From assembly GCA_963664085.2 (NCBI GenBank), contig CAXXLO010000002.1, positions 1,922,001-1,986,000 on the forward strand: a DNA stretch of 64,000 bases, given 5' to 3'. Under the pieces are notes generated by a model that was not told the origin of the DNA, did not search any database, and was given only the letters and a program-made list of their open reading frames with translations. Source of the DNA: Bin5 sp022821545. GTDB lineage: Bacteria; Chloroflexota; Anaerolineae; Caldilineales; Caldilineaceae. Shown here piece after piece: positions 1 to 6,513 of this stretch. How positions within the stretch are numbered: the stretch's first letter is position 1; every line of letters begins with the position of its first letter. The translations under genes and the position numbers were made by a program.

Positions 1-100
1 CAGGGCCGTGTACAACGGTCCAGCCGGTGGATTGCAACCAGTCGAGGGCGATCTGCTCGACGTCGGCTTCGGTGAGGGTGATCATAGTGGAGAGGGGCAT
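1..100 (-). CDS. hsdR: Type I restriction endonuclease subunit R, N-terminal fragment (runs off the window)
   Basis: Only the first ~33 codons are present; the gene continues beyond the left edge. The frame reads MPLSTMITLTEADVEQIALD and continues into WLQSTGW and VVHGP, the usual start of HsdR, the ATP-dependent translocase/nuclease of type I systems. Two in-frame ATGs lie at 100 and 85; the second matches the scars further along the locus and the family consensus. It is the last gene of the hsdM-hsdS-hsdR set transcribed leftwards. The family assignment rests on the short N terminus, the operon context and about 88% nucleotide identity (roughly 10 mismatches in 83 nt) to the scar near 6380-6464. 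Confidence 0.8.
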   Translation of the reverse strand, partial: MPLSTMITLTEADVEQIALDWLQSTGWTVVHGP

Positions 101-147
101 TGCCTTGCAAGAGTCCGTTCTTGTATTTCATCTGTGAACATCAGATG

Positions 148-299
148 GTTTTGTGTTTCACAAAACGCCATTTTTGAAACACAACGTCATTTGTGTTTCA
201 TCGATGAAACTCATAACACCTTTTGTTCATCTATACACATCAAATCAATTTGTTGTTAATGAAAGAGCGTTTCACTAACAACAAAGCTGTTTGTTGTTA
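148..299 (-). promoter_or_regulatory. Repeat-rich operator-like region upstream of hsdR
   Basis: This spacer between fic and hsdR is packed with symmetry. There is an inverted repeat GTTTTGTG/CACAAAAC at 148-166 and a perfect 16-bp palindrome GTTTCATCGATGAAAC at 195-210. The 10-mer TTTGTTGTTA occurs at 249-258 and 290-299 and inverted at 276-285. The word TGAAACACAA also recurs in both orientations. I read it as a cluster of binding sites controlling hsdR; the binding protein is not known. The winged-helix C terminus of the neighbouring Fic protein is one candidate. Confidence 0.55.
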
Positions 300-304
300 G
301 TAGA

Positions 305-1435
305 CTAAGCGCAAAACAGGTTGCGCCCTTCTACTATGTTCAGCAGGTCGGTGAAAGCCAGGATTGCAGGTTGGCGACCTCTTGTCTTTCTAAACTCCTT
401 CAGCAAGCCGTGATCCCTGAGAACGCGCAGGATAGATCTGGCTGTCGGTTCGGGGATACCTGAACTGTTTACAAAGTCAGTTGTCTGAAATACCGGTCTC
501 TTGAATATGTAATCAAGCGCCCGCCCACTGTACTGGGAATGGGTCGCCTCAACAATCCGTTCTTTGCGTGCATCGTATAGCTCCAGCAAGTCGTGGATTT
601 TCTGCTGGTTTGCACGCGCCTGCTCCGTCAGCGCGGTGAGGAAGAACGCGCACCATCCGGTCCAATCATTATCTCGTGACACTGCAAGCAAACGTTCGTA
701 ATACGCATCTCGATGGCGCTCAAGATATTCGCTGATGTAGAAGCTGGGCGACGACAGGATATCTTTTGTAAGCATGAAAAGAGGAACGAGCAACCGGCCC
801 ATCCGTCCGTTCCCGTCCAGGAAAGGATGAATGGCTTCAAATTCTGCGTGGAGAACCGCGAGTTGTACAAGCGTATCCGGCGCCCCGTCATGTATATAGA
901 ACTCCAGTCCATCCATGGCCGAGTTCAAATCTTCAACCAGACAGGGGATGTACCGGGCCGTTTCAATCGTTGAGCCGGGCGGCCCGATCCAACAGGTGTC
1001 GGGCAGGCGGCGATATTTGCCGGGCGCTTTGTTATGTCCCCGCACGCCCTGCATCAGGACCTCATGTGTCTGCCGGATGAGTCTCTGTGACAGGGGAATC
1101 TCATTTAACATGTCGATTGCGGCATATAAGGCCAGTCGATAATTCAGTACCTCGCGACTGTCGGCTTTCGCCGGTGTGCTCTCATCCAGCAGGTTCCCTT
1201 CCGCTTCAAATGTCAGCAGTTCGGTCAGGGTGGTTTGCGTGCCTTCTATGCGGCTGGACAGGACAGCCTCTTGCGAAGCGATGGGGGAAAGCAGCACGTT
1301 GGCATTGGGCAGCCCTTTCAGCATCCCCTCGTAGCCGGCTACCGCAGCATGGGCCGGGCCGATCAGCGGCAACAGCCGCTGCCAGTCCAGGTTCTGTGGT
1401 GGAAAGTGTCCTGCGTGGTAGCGTACCGGTGTCAT
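305..1435 (-). CDS. Fic-domain AMPylase-like protein with C-terminal winged helix
   Basis: A 376-residue Fic-family protein. The catalytic loop HPFLDGNGR is at residues 203-211, with all residues normally needed to transfer AMP (or another nucleotide moiety) to a protein hydroxyl. An N-terminal inhibitory motif of the SxxxEG type (S60 to G65) marks it as a class II, self-inhibited Fic. Residues ~310-370 look like a winged-helix DNA-binding domain. Its ATG overlaps the stop of the upstream HEPN gene (ATGA), so the two are probably translated as a pair. The target is not visible from sequence; the coupled HEPN protein is the obvious candidate, by analogy with MNT enzymes that AMPylate HEPN toxins. 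Confidence 0.88.
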   Translation of the reverse strand: MTPVRYHAGHFPPQNLDWQRLLPLIGPAHAAVAGYEGMLKGLPNANVLLSPIASQEAVLSSRIEGTQTTLTELLTFEAEGNLLDESTPAKADSREVLNYRLALYAAIDMLNEIPLSQRLIRQTHEVLMQGVRGHNKAPGKYRRLPDTCWIGPPGSTIETARYIPCLVEDLNSAMDGLEFYIHDGAPDTLVQLAVLHAEFEAIHPFLDGNGRMGRLLVPLFMLTKDILSSPSFYISEYLERHRDAYYERLLAVSRDNDWTGWCAFFLTALTEQARANQQKIHDLLELYDARKERIVEATHSQYSGRALDYIFKRPVFQTTDFVNSSGIPEPTARSILRVLRDHGLLKEFRKTRGRQPAILAFTDLLNIVEGRNLFCA

Positions 1436-2847
1436 GGGGAATGCGCTCTCGTGTGGCTCAGACCAGTTGGCACAGTACGATCTGCGCCGTCAATTGGAAT
1501 CTCGCGCTCAGGTTCGTCGCGGGAGGGAAGTTCAATGTCAGTTCCGCGCGGCATGTTTTCCACCAGCCACTGGCCGAGATGCTCTACTTCGCCCACCCAT
1601 TTCTGTGTCAGCCGGTTGCCGTATTCCCTGCTGGCGTCGAAAAGGCGTAACAGCATCAACTCAAGATACCACTGACCCAGGTTCCAGGCTTCATAGTAGG
1701 CTCTTGCGGATATCTTGCCGTATTCTTGGTGGGGGTGAACGACGTTGTTGCGTATGTCAACCAGAGCATGCGGGCCATGCTTCCAGTCATGCTTTGCTGC
1801 CAGCATTGCCAGTTCGGGGCAGGAGTCCGGCGGTATGCAAAGAGCCTTCTCGGAAATCCCATTCTCCACGAGCGCCTTTGCTATGCGATTGCCGGTCTTC
1901 TTGCCACGAACATTATGCGCCATTCGTTCGAGCGCGGCCTGGGTCAGAATCAGCCCCCCATCCAGGCCGACACCGTGACTTCTTCCCAAGTTGCTGTCCA
2001 AATATAGCGTGATAACGGTGCGCAATTCCTCTTCCCGCTCTTGATACCGGCGCCAAAAACCTGGAAAAACGTCCGCCAGAAGTTGACTATGGTGTCTGTC
2101 AAACCACGAGGGCGGACTGAACCACCCCGTCACCCTGTCTGCTCCCCAACGTTCCCATGCAACCCGCCCATCGCGGCTCTTCCCTTTGACCAAAGTCAGC
2201 CCGCAGTAGGCCCCGCGGGCAAAGGACAGGAACAGCGATAACCCGTGGAGAAGCCGCTCAACATCGGCAACTGAAAAATCAGCGCCGTCAATGCGTGTTA
2301 TCGTTCCCGAATGGGTGATGCCGTAGCCGCCGGTCGCAACCAGTTCCTGCTTGACTTCGGACAGATTAGGCGCTGCGGTGATGTCGACGATCCAGGGATC
2401 GGCCTGGAGATGCATAGCGCCAATCCGACGAAATGAATTGCCGTTGGATGGAATCGTCTTGTTCTGTTCACCCCAAAATTCAGGGAAATTGAGAACGCCG
2501 AACTCAACGCACGCGAGACTCTCTCCGGTGTGGTGGATGGAGATTGGTTCTCTCTTAGGAAAGAGAGACATCTCTGCTTGAAAATTCTCCGGATCCCAAT
2601 GAAAAGTGAACTGCCCGACAATCAGTTCTGTCTCTTGGTCGTGAACTGTTGCCGTTACGTAGTCTTGCTGGAAATCGGCCGGCCCGACATTCGAATCGTG
2701 CAAATCCAAATCGCTCTTGATGACGAGACGCGGGCTAGGCAACATGCGCAGGACCGCCTCGGCGGGCCTGTCCACACACTGGCCGTTGACATCAAATCTG
2801 ATGCGCGTTTCCCCCAGCGCAATGTCTTTGTTCGCGTTGTATTGCAT
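1432..2847 (-). CDS. HEPN-domain protein, probable RNase toxin or defence effector
   Basis: A 471-residue protein. The C-terminal third carries IRNNVVHP, which fits the R-x4-H motif of HEPN ribonucleases. It sits after a helical stretch, as in the Apea-like HEPN group. The N-terminal two thirds look like a beta-rich sensor followed by a segment with FLSFARG and SWFDRHH; I do not recognise these as a named domain. It overlaps the Fic gene by 4 bp, which implies a functional pair. The HEPN call rests on one motif and context; RNase activity is an inference. Confidence 0.68.
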   Translation of the reverse strand: MQYNANKDIALGETRIRFDVNGQCVDRPAEAVLRMLPSPRLVIKSDLDLHDSNVGPADFQQDYVTATVHDQETELIVGQFTFHWDPENFQAEMSLFPKREPISIHHTGESLACVEFGVLNFPEFWGEQNKTIPSNGNSFRRIGAMHLQADPWIVDITAAPNLSEVKQELVATGGYGITHSGTITRIDGADFSVADVERLLHGLSLFLSFARGAYCGLTLVKGKSRDGRVAWERWGADRVTGWFSPPSWFDRHHSQLLADVFPGFWRRYQEREEELRTVITLYLDSNLGRSHGVGLDGGLILTQAALERMAHNVRGKKTGNRIAKALVENGISEKALCIPPDSCPELAMLAAKHDWKHGPHALVDIRNNVVHPHQEYGKISARAYYEAWNLGQWYLELMLLRLFDASREYGNRLTQKWVGEVEHLGQWLVENMPRGTDIELPSRDEPEREIPIDGADRTVPTGLSHTRAHSP

Positions 2848-2961
2848 GAATGCGCCTCACTTTCGTCTCATCACTCCGGCGATTCTGCGCGGCGCTGCCC
2901 CAGATCCAGCCGGTCTTGCGCCGCTCCATTTCGCATTCATTCTGCTGGTTTCTTACAGTCC

Positions 2962-2991
2962 ATCATAGACTATAGCGGCAGCCTGCTCCAA
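2962..2991 (-). promoter_or_regulatory. Possible promoter of the HEPN-fic pair
   Basis: On the minus strand, TTGGAG and TATGAT are separated by 18 bp, about 110 bp upstream of the HEPN start codon. The -35 box is weak (4 of 6), so this is tentative. Confidence 0.35.
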
Positions 2992-3026
2992 GGACTAGGC
3001 GGACGACCGTGATCGTACGCGGTCTT

Positions 3027-3089
3027 TCAGTCGGGGGATGAACCGGAAAGAACGACCTGCGCGACGTAGGCTTCAGTGAGGGTAATCAT
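3027..3089 (-). pseudogene. hsdR 5' remnant (scar 3)
   Basis: Twenty codons starting MITLTEAYVAQVV then a stop. The first ~13 codons match the hsdR start at the window edge and then diverge into LSGSSPD. A short HsdS-tail-like ending (VLSG) is possible but too short to claim. The ATG overlaps a TGA of an upstream frame. It lies between the TIR/RipA block and the HEPN-Fic block. Confidence 0.7.
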
Positions 3090-3701
3090 GTAGCGAAGAA
3101 CAGGCTCTCAAATTCAGCCGGATGGGACCACCGGGCGACTCCAAGGGTGGGTAGGGCTCGTTGACATTTTCGAGGTGTGCCGAGAAGGCAAGCTCTTCCG
3201 GCTGCGTTCGGTGGCTTTGCCCCGTGGCCCCGCCCTTCGGCGGGCGCATTGCGAGGTTTCAAAGCGGGCTGAAGAGACACTGTTTCAATGTAACTGCACG
3301 AAAAGCCGGGCTGGGCGCTCCCTGAACACAGGTCGTGCGCTCGTACGGGAACTCGTAGGGAACAGGTAAACGCTCGTACGAGCGATCCACGAGCGTTTAC
3401 AAGCGTTTACGAGCGTTTGCGAGAAAAAAAATTTTCACGAGACAGAACAGTGTTTATTTGAAATAATATAATAATTATATGATAGTCAGAGACTCAAGTA
3501 TGTTCAATTTGAAACCAAGAGTTTTCGCACGGGCTGCCGCCGGACATCGCAGGCGTCTCACTCGCTCCATTGACACTCGCAAGCTCGTGGACCCGTTTGG
3601 GATCTCCATGAGAAACGATAGGGCGCTGGACCCCTGGCGCACGGCCAGGTATCGTCTGATCCCCCGCTTCCCCGCTTTCCCTTGCGCGGATCTTGCCTGC
3701 T
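3090..3701. other. Non-coding or decayed stretch between scars 2 and 3
   Basis: No frame here is convincingly coding. Two modest minus-strand frames (3086-3280 and 3475-3747) lack recognisable motifs and good start signals. The stretch contains a GC-rich hairpin-prone part around 3215-3245, the phased repeat array at 3366-3420 and an AT-rich run near 3425-3480. It is probably the remains of a former cargo block. Confidence 0.5.
3366..3420. repeat. Helically phased CGAGCGTTTAC array with a palindrome
   Basis: CGAGCGTTTAC or a one-base variant occurs at 3390-3400, 3400-3410 and 3410-3420, i.e. every 10 bp, and inverted at 3366-3376. A perfect 14-bp palindrome CGCTCGTACGAGCG covers 3371-3384. 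Spacing of one helical turn is typical of operator or iteron arrays bound by a protein on one DNA face. Confidence 0.6.
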
Positions 3702-3854
3702 TCATTGCAATGTCAACGACTCCTGGTTGATTCTTTCTCCGACCCACTCACATGTCGCCGGAGATGATCTTGGGCAGAGTGGAATCGCGCAGCAGCTATC
3801 TTTCAACAAGGCGAGGTCAACTTGCTCGACGTGGGAGTCGTTGAGGATGGTCAT
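3702..3854 (-). pseudogene. hsdR head fused to hsdS tail (scar 2)
   Basis: The frame starting at 3854 reads MTILNDSHVEQVDLALL, an HsdR-like N terminus. Its ATG overlaps the stop of the membrane-protein gene (ATGA). About 60 bp further on, in another frame, the DNA reads LLRDSTLPKIISGDM followed by a stop, which is the standard C terminus of HsdS (compare VRDTLVPKLISGEARL in the intact hsdS here). So an hsdR start and an hsdS end lie back to back, out of frame, with nothing between. Confidence 0.72.
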
Positions 3855-4363
3855 TTCACCCAGTCCAATACACCAGCGATTTCAAGGCCAATGATGATCG
3901 CCAAACCTACGTGCAGCAGAGCAAACAGACCAGGTATCCATCGTTCGATGGCTGTCACTGCTTTGTAAGTCTTGCCTTTCCCCCCTTCAGCCAACTGCCA
4001 CTCATACTTGTACATCGCCTCCGGCAGATGCTGCTCCATTTCGTGGATCAAGACGAACTTGACACGGTTCAGGTCGGCGTGTGACTTGATGATCAAGAAC
4101 CAGAGCAGAGAGACGAAAAATCCTGCAATGGGAACAAGCAGCGTCCAGTAGTTCTCGCCAAAACTGACCGACTGAAGTCCGTATAGCGCAACAAGGGCTG
4201 TGTTGAGGGTCAGAAGATAATTACTCGATGCGACCCTGCGGGCGCTGACATTCTCAGCGGACTGAACGTAGAGCTTGTATTGTTCCAAGAGGTCCGCGTT
4301 GAAACAGCCTTCGTAGCTTTCCTTCGTGTGGTGGATCAAGCGCTCGGCCGCCGCGTCCGACAT
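3851..4363 (-). CDS. RipA/SLATT-like multi-TM membrane protein, probable effector
   Basis: A 170-residue protein with a helical N terminus, then hydrophobic segments at about 46-64, 72-92 and 144-167. The pattern (QYKLYVQSAENVSARR, then two TM helices, then HADLNRVKF and a C-terminal TM) resembles the RipA-like octameric membrane family and the SLATT-type proteins described as predicted pore-forming partners of immune signalling enzymes. It starts 4 bp after the TIR-like gene, so the two form a cassette. A membrane-disrupting role is inferred from that pairing, not shown. Confidence 0.66.
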   Translation of the reverse strand: MSDAAAERLIHHTKESYEGCFNADLLEQYKLYVQSAENVSARRVASSNYLLTLNTALVALYGLQSVSFGENYWTLLVPIAGFFVSLLWFLIIKSHADLNRVKFVLIHEMEQHLPEAMYKYEWQLAEGGKGKTYKAVTAIERWIPGLFALLHVGLAIIIGLEIAGVLDWVK

Positions 4364-4367
4364 ATTC

Positions 4368-4757
4368 TCAACCTGTCTGGGAAATCAACTTCTTCAGATT
4401 CTTCTGCGTCCACTTGTGCAACTCATCGGTCTTTCGGGCGTTCCGAGGCTTCTTGCATGATTTGCGCTTTCGTCCTTTCAAGAGAAAGTACGGCTTACCC
4501 TCCTCGTGAATGATGGTGACTTCTGCCGCTACTCCATCCGCCTGATCGGTATGTTCTCCACATAACACGATTGTCAGATCAACCCTGCTTATGCGGTCAC
4601 GGACCTCTTCCTTCCACTTCTCCGTTATCGGCTCTTTAAGCGACCAGTCACTGATACTGAATGCCAGGTTCGGATTCTCTGATTGTTTCAGCAAGGAGCC
4701 GTAAATGTCCCTGTCATTGTCGTAGTCGAAGCTGATGAATGCGCTTTTTTTCGCCAT
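4368..4757 (-). CDS. TIR-like (MTH538/ThsB-type) protein
   Basis: A 129-residue protein beginning MAKKSAFISFDYDNDRDIYG. The FISFDYDND strand-loop, the central SISDWS and the later VLCGEHTDQADGVAAEV match the TIR-like fold of the MTH538/ThsB group used as sensor or signal synthase in Thoeris-type defence. The ATG at 4757 has AGGAGG about 11 nt upstream; an 18-codon upstream extension in frame is less likely. NAD cleavage or signal synthesis is inferred from the family. Confidence 0.75.
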   Translation of the reverse strand: MAKKSAFISFDYDNDRDIYGSLLKQSENPNLAFSISDWSLKEPITEKWKEEVRDRISRVDLTIVLCGEHTDQADGVAAEVTIIHEEGKPYFLLKGRKRKSCKKPRNARKTDELHKWTQKNLKKLISQTG

Positions 4758-4838
4758 TGCCCAAAAGGCCTCCTGGGAATGTTGTTTCCGTGTTTCACGT
4801 CCTTGCGGCATCTCCGATTTCGGTTTTGTGTCCGAAAT

Positions 4839-5351
4839 TCATTGGCTATCTTTCGTTAGCTCGGCCTGTGAGTCGAGAAACGCTTGAGGTGTGGTCACGA
4901 CTATGCCTAACTGCTGTTGCAGATCTGATGCCACCTCAAGAATCGGACGATCCCAAGTGAAAAAAACATCTCTGCCGGACAGATAGTGTCCATGCAGGTG
5001 ATCCCAGTCCTTCCAATCAGGGCGTCTCTTTACTCTTCCTTCTCGATCGAACCTGTTGTCAAGTGAATCCACGATATCCAAGAAAGAATCGCTCCCCAGA
5101 ACATCGCCACCGCCCAACGAAGAATGATCAAGACGAAAGACTGACCCGATCTGCTGGACGCTGAGTTGGAGGAGGTCATTGATTCGAGTCGCAAGCGGCA
5201 AGTCGGGAATATCTGCACTGATACGGGATGTGATGGCTAAATCAATCTTTCCCTGCCGTGCAAGATTCAGCAAGGATTTGGTTATCAAGACATTTTTTCG
5301 ATTCCGCCAGTATTCCACCAACACGTTGGTGTCTAGAGTGACCATGATCAT
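4839..5351 (-). CDS. PIN-domain-like nuclease
   Basis: A 170-residue protein. The start VTLDTNVLVEYW is the first acidic motif of PIN nucleases, and FFTWDRPILEVA near the C terminus fits the last. Its ATG shares a base with the upstream DUF4238 stop (TGATG), so the pair is translationally coupled. The alternative start at Met3 (5345) fits the family better. It could be a toxin or the nuclease arm of a two-gene defence unit. Confidence 0.68.
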   Translation of the reverse strand: MIMVTLDTNVLVEYWRNRKNVLITKSLLNLARQGKIDLAITSRISADIPDLPLATRINDLLQLSVQQIGSVFRLDHSSLGGGDVLGSDSFLDIVDSLDNRFDREGRVKRRPDWKDWDHLHGHYLSGRDVFFTWDRPILEVASDLQQQLGIVVTTPQAFLDSQAELTKDSQ

Positions 5352-6199
5352 CAGTTCGCGTTCCCCCTAACGATCTCGATAAGCTCCCGCGAGCATCCGG
5401 CGATCACTGTACTCTGCTTGAATACGCTTGTGTTGATTGCCCGAATGTGTCTGTCGTTTGCGGAAACGACCTTGTCACGCTCCCCAGGACAAGGAGAAAC
5501 GGCCACATCGCGAGCAAGCGGCAACCAGACTTCAACGGTAGGATCAGCCAGGTGAGACCGTCCAGGATTCGACATCTTCACGACAGGGTTACTTCCGATA
5601 ACGAAACTTCGCTTTGGTTTCGGGTTCCGGATTACAGCAACGCCGATTCTTTTCTCTGAAAGAACGCCAGCCACTTTGACAGAAGTCACTCTTGCGTTTT
5701 GGACGCTGCTATTCCTCCAGAGTCTTTCCAGTCTCTCTTCATCGTCCAATATCGACAGTTCACGGTCAGTAAATGGTCGAAACTGTCTGATGAAATCAAT
5801 CTCGTTTCGGATTTCTTCAAGAATCTCTTCTTTATACTTCTCACGCTTCTCCGGCACGCGTACGAATTGATTGTAGGAAAATCTCACCCACACATCCTTC
5901 TCATCTGGTGACAGATTTGGAGGATCCCCCCGTCGCGCGGCGCTAACAATTCTCTCAATCACTGGACTTGCCTTGCCTTCAAGCGGCGCCAGGAACTCTG
6001 TCTCCACCGACACATCCTTATTTCCTTTGTCATCGAATTGTGTGTAAAAGTCTCCTTCAACGAAAAGATTCCTGGGCGTCCTCTTCTGAACACCCGTGTG
6101 AGGAAACCGTTTGTCAAAGACGTACAAGATACCGTTTGGGTCCGCGAACCGTTTCGAATGCATTTGAGCAATATAATGGTGACGTTTGGGTATGCTCAT
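5351..6199 (-). CDS. DUF4238-family protein
   Basis: A 282-residue protein opening with MSIPKRHHYIAQMHSKRFAD, followed by a phrase in which FDK precedes an aromatic-rich region. This is the hallmark of DUF4238, a family common in defence islands and of unknown biochemistry. The C-terminal half contains VIRNPKPKRSFVIGSNPVV. It is coupled to the PIN gene downstream. Base composition is noticeably more AT-rich than hsdM, suggesting separate acquisition. Confidence 0.75.
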   Translation of the reverse strand: MSIPKRHHYIAQMHSKRFADPNGILYVFDKRFPHTGVQKRTPRNLFVEGDFYTQFDDKGNKDVSVETEFLAPLEGKASPVIERIVSAARRGDPPNLSPDEKDVWVRFSYNQFVRVPEKREKYKEEILEEIRNEIDFIRQFRPFTDRELSILDDEERLERLWRNSSVQNARVTSVKVAGVLSEKRIGVAVIRNPKPKRSFVIGSNPVVKMSNPGRSHLADPTVEVWLPLARDVAVSPCPGERDKVVSANDRHIRAINTSVFKQSTVIAGCSRELIEIVRGNAN

Positions 6200-6260
6200 A
6201 AATTTTCCTCGACTGCTACAACTCCTGTCGACTCCGTTCGCTCAATCCAGCACTTTATCT

Positions 6261-6464
6261 TTACTTCATCTTTACTTCGTCGGAAATTTGTCTCAACACA
6301 ATGGTGTCTCGTAGCCGCTGTTCCAGGACGACCTGGTCGTAACTGGCGCGTTCGGCGGCTGGCGTGTCGGGGGCGATGTCCGGGCCGTGTACGATGCTCC
6401 AGCCGGTTGTTTTCAACCAGTCGAGGGCGATTTGCTTAACGTCGGCTTCGGTGAGGGTAATCAT
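6261..6464 (-). pseudogene. hsdR head fused in frame to hsdS tail (scar 1)
   Basis: A 67-codon frame. Residues 1-53 are an HsdR N terminus (MITLTEADVKQIALDWLKTT onwards, then VHGPDIAP, AAERASYD and LEQRLRD). From LRDT the reading becomes IVLRQISDEVKMK and stops, which matches an HsdS C terminus of the type LRDTLLPKLISGEV. The shared RLRDT-like segment looks like the crossover point. It lies between the PIN/TM gene and the DUF4238 gene. Confidence 0.75.
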
Positions 6465-6513
6465 GAAAAGCCGCTGACCTGTTGCATGCCGACTTACGGT
6501 TTCGGGGTTCGGT

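Noticed and set aside
3475..3747. 90-codon minus-strand frame in the scar region
   Set aside because: It overlaps scar 2, has no motif or ribosome site, and its composition looks non-coding.
6261..6464. Treating the 67-codon HsdR-like frame as a functional small gene
   Set aside because: It consists of an HsdR start joined to an HsdS end, with no complete domain of either; more likely a recombination scar.
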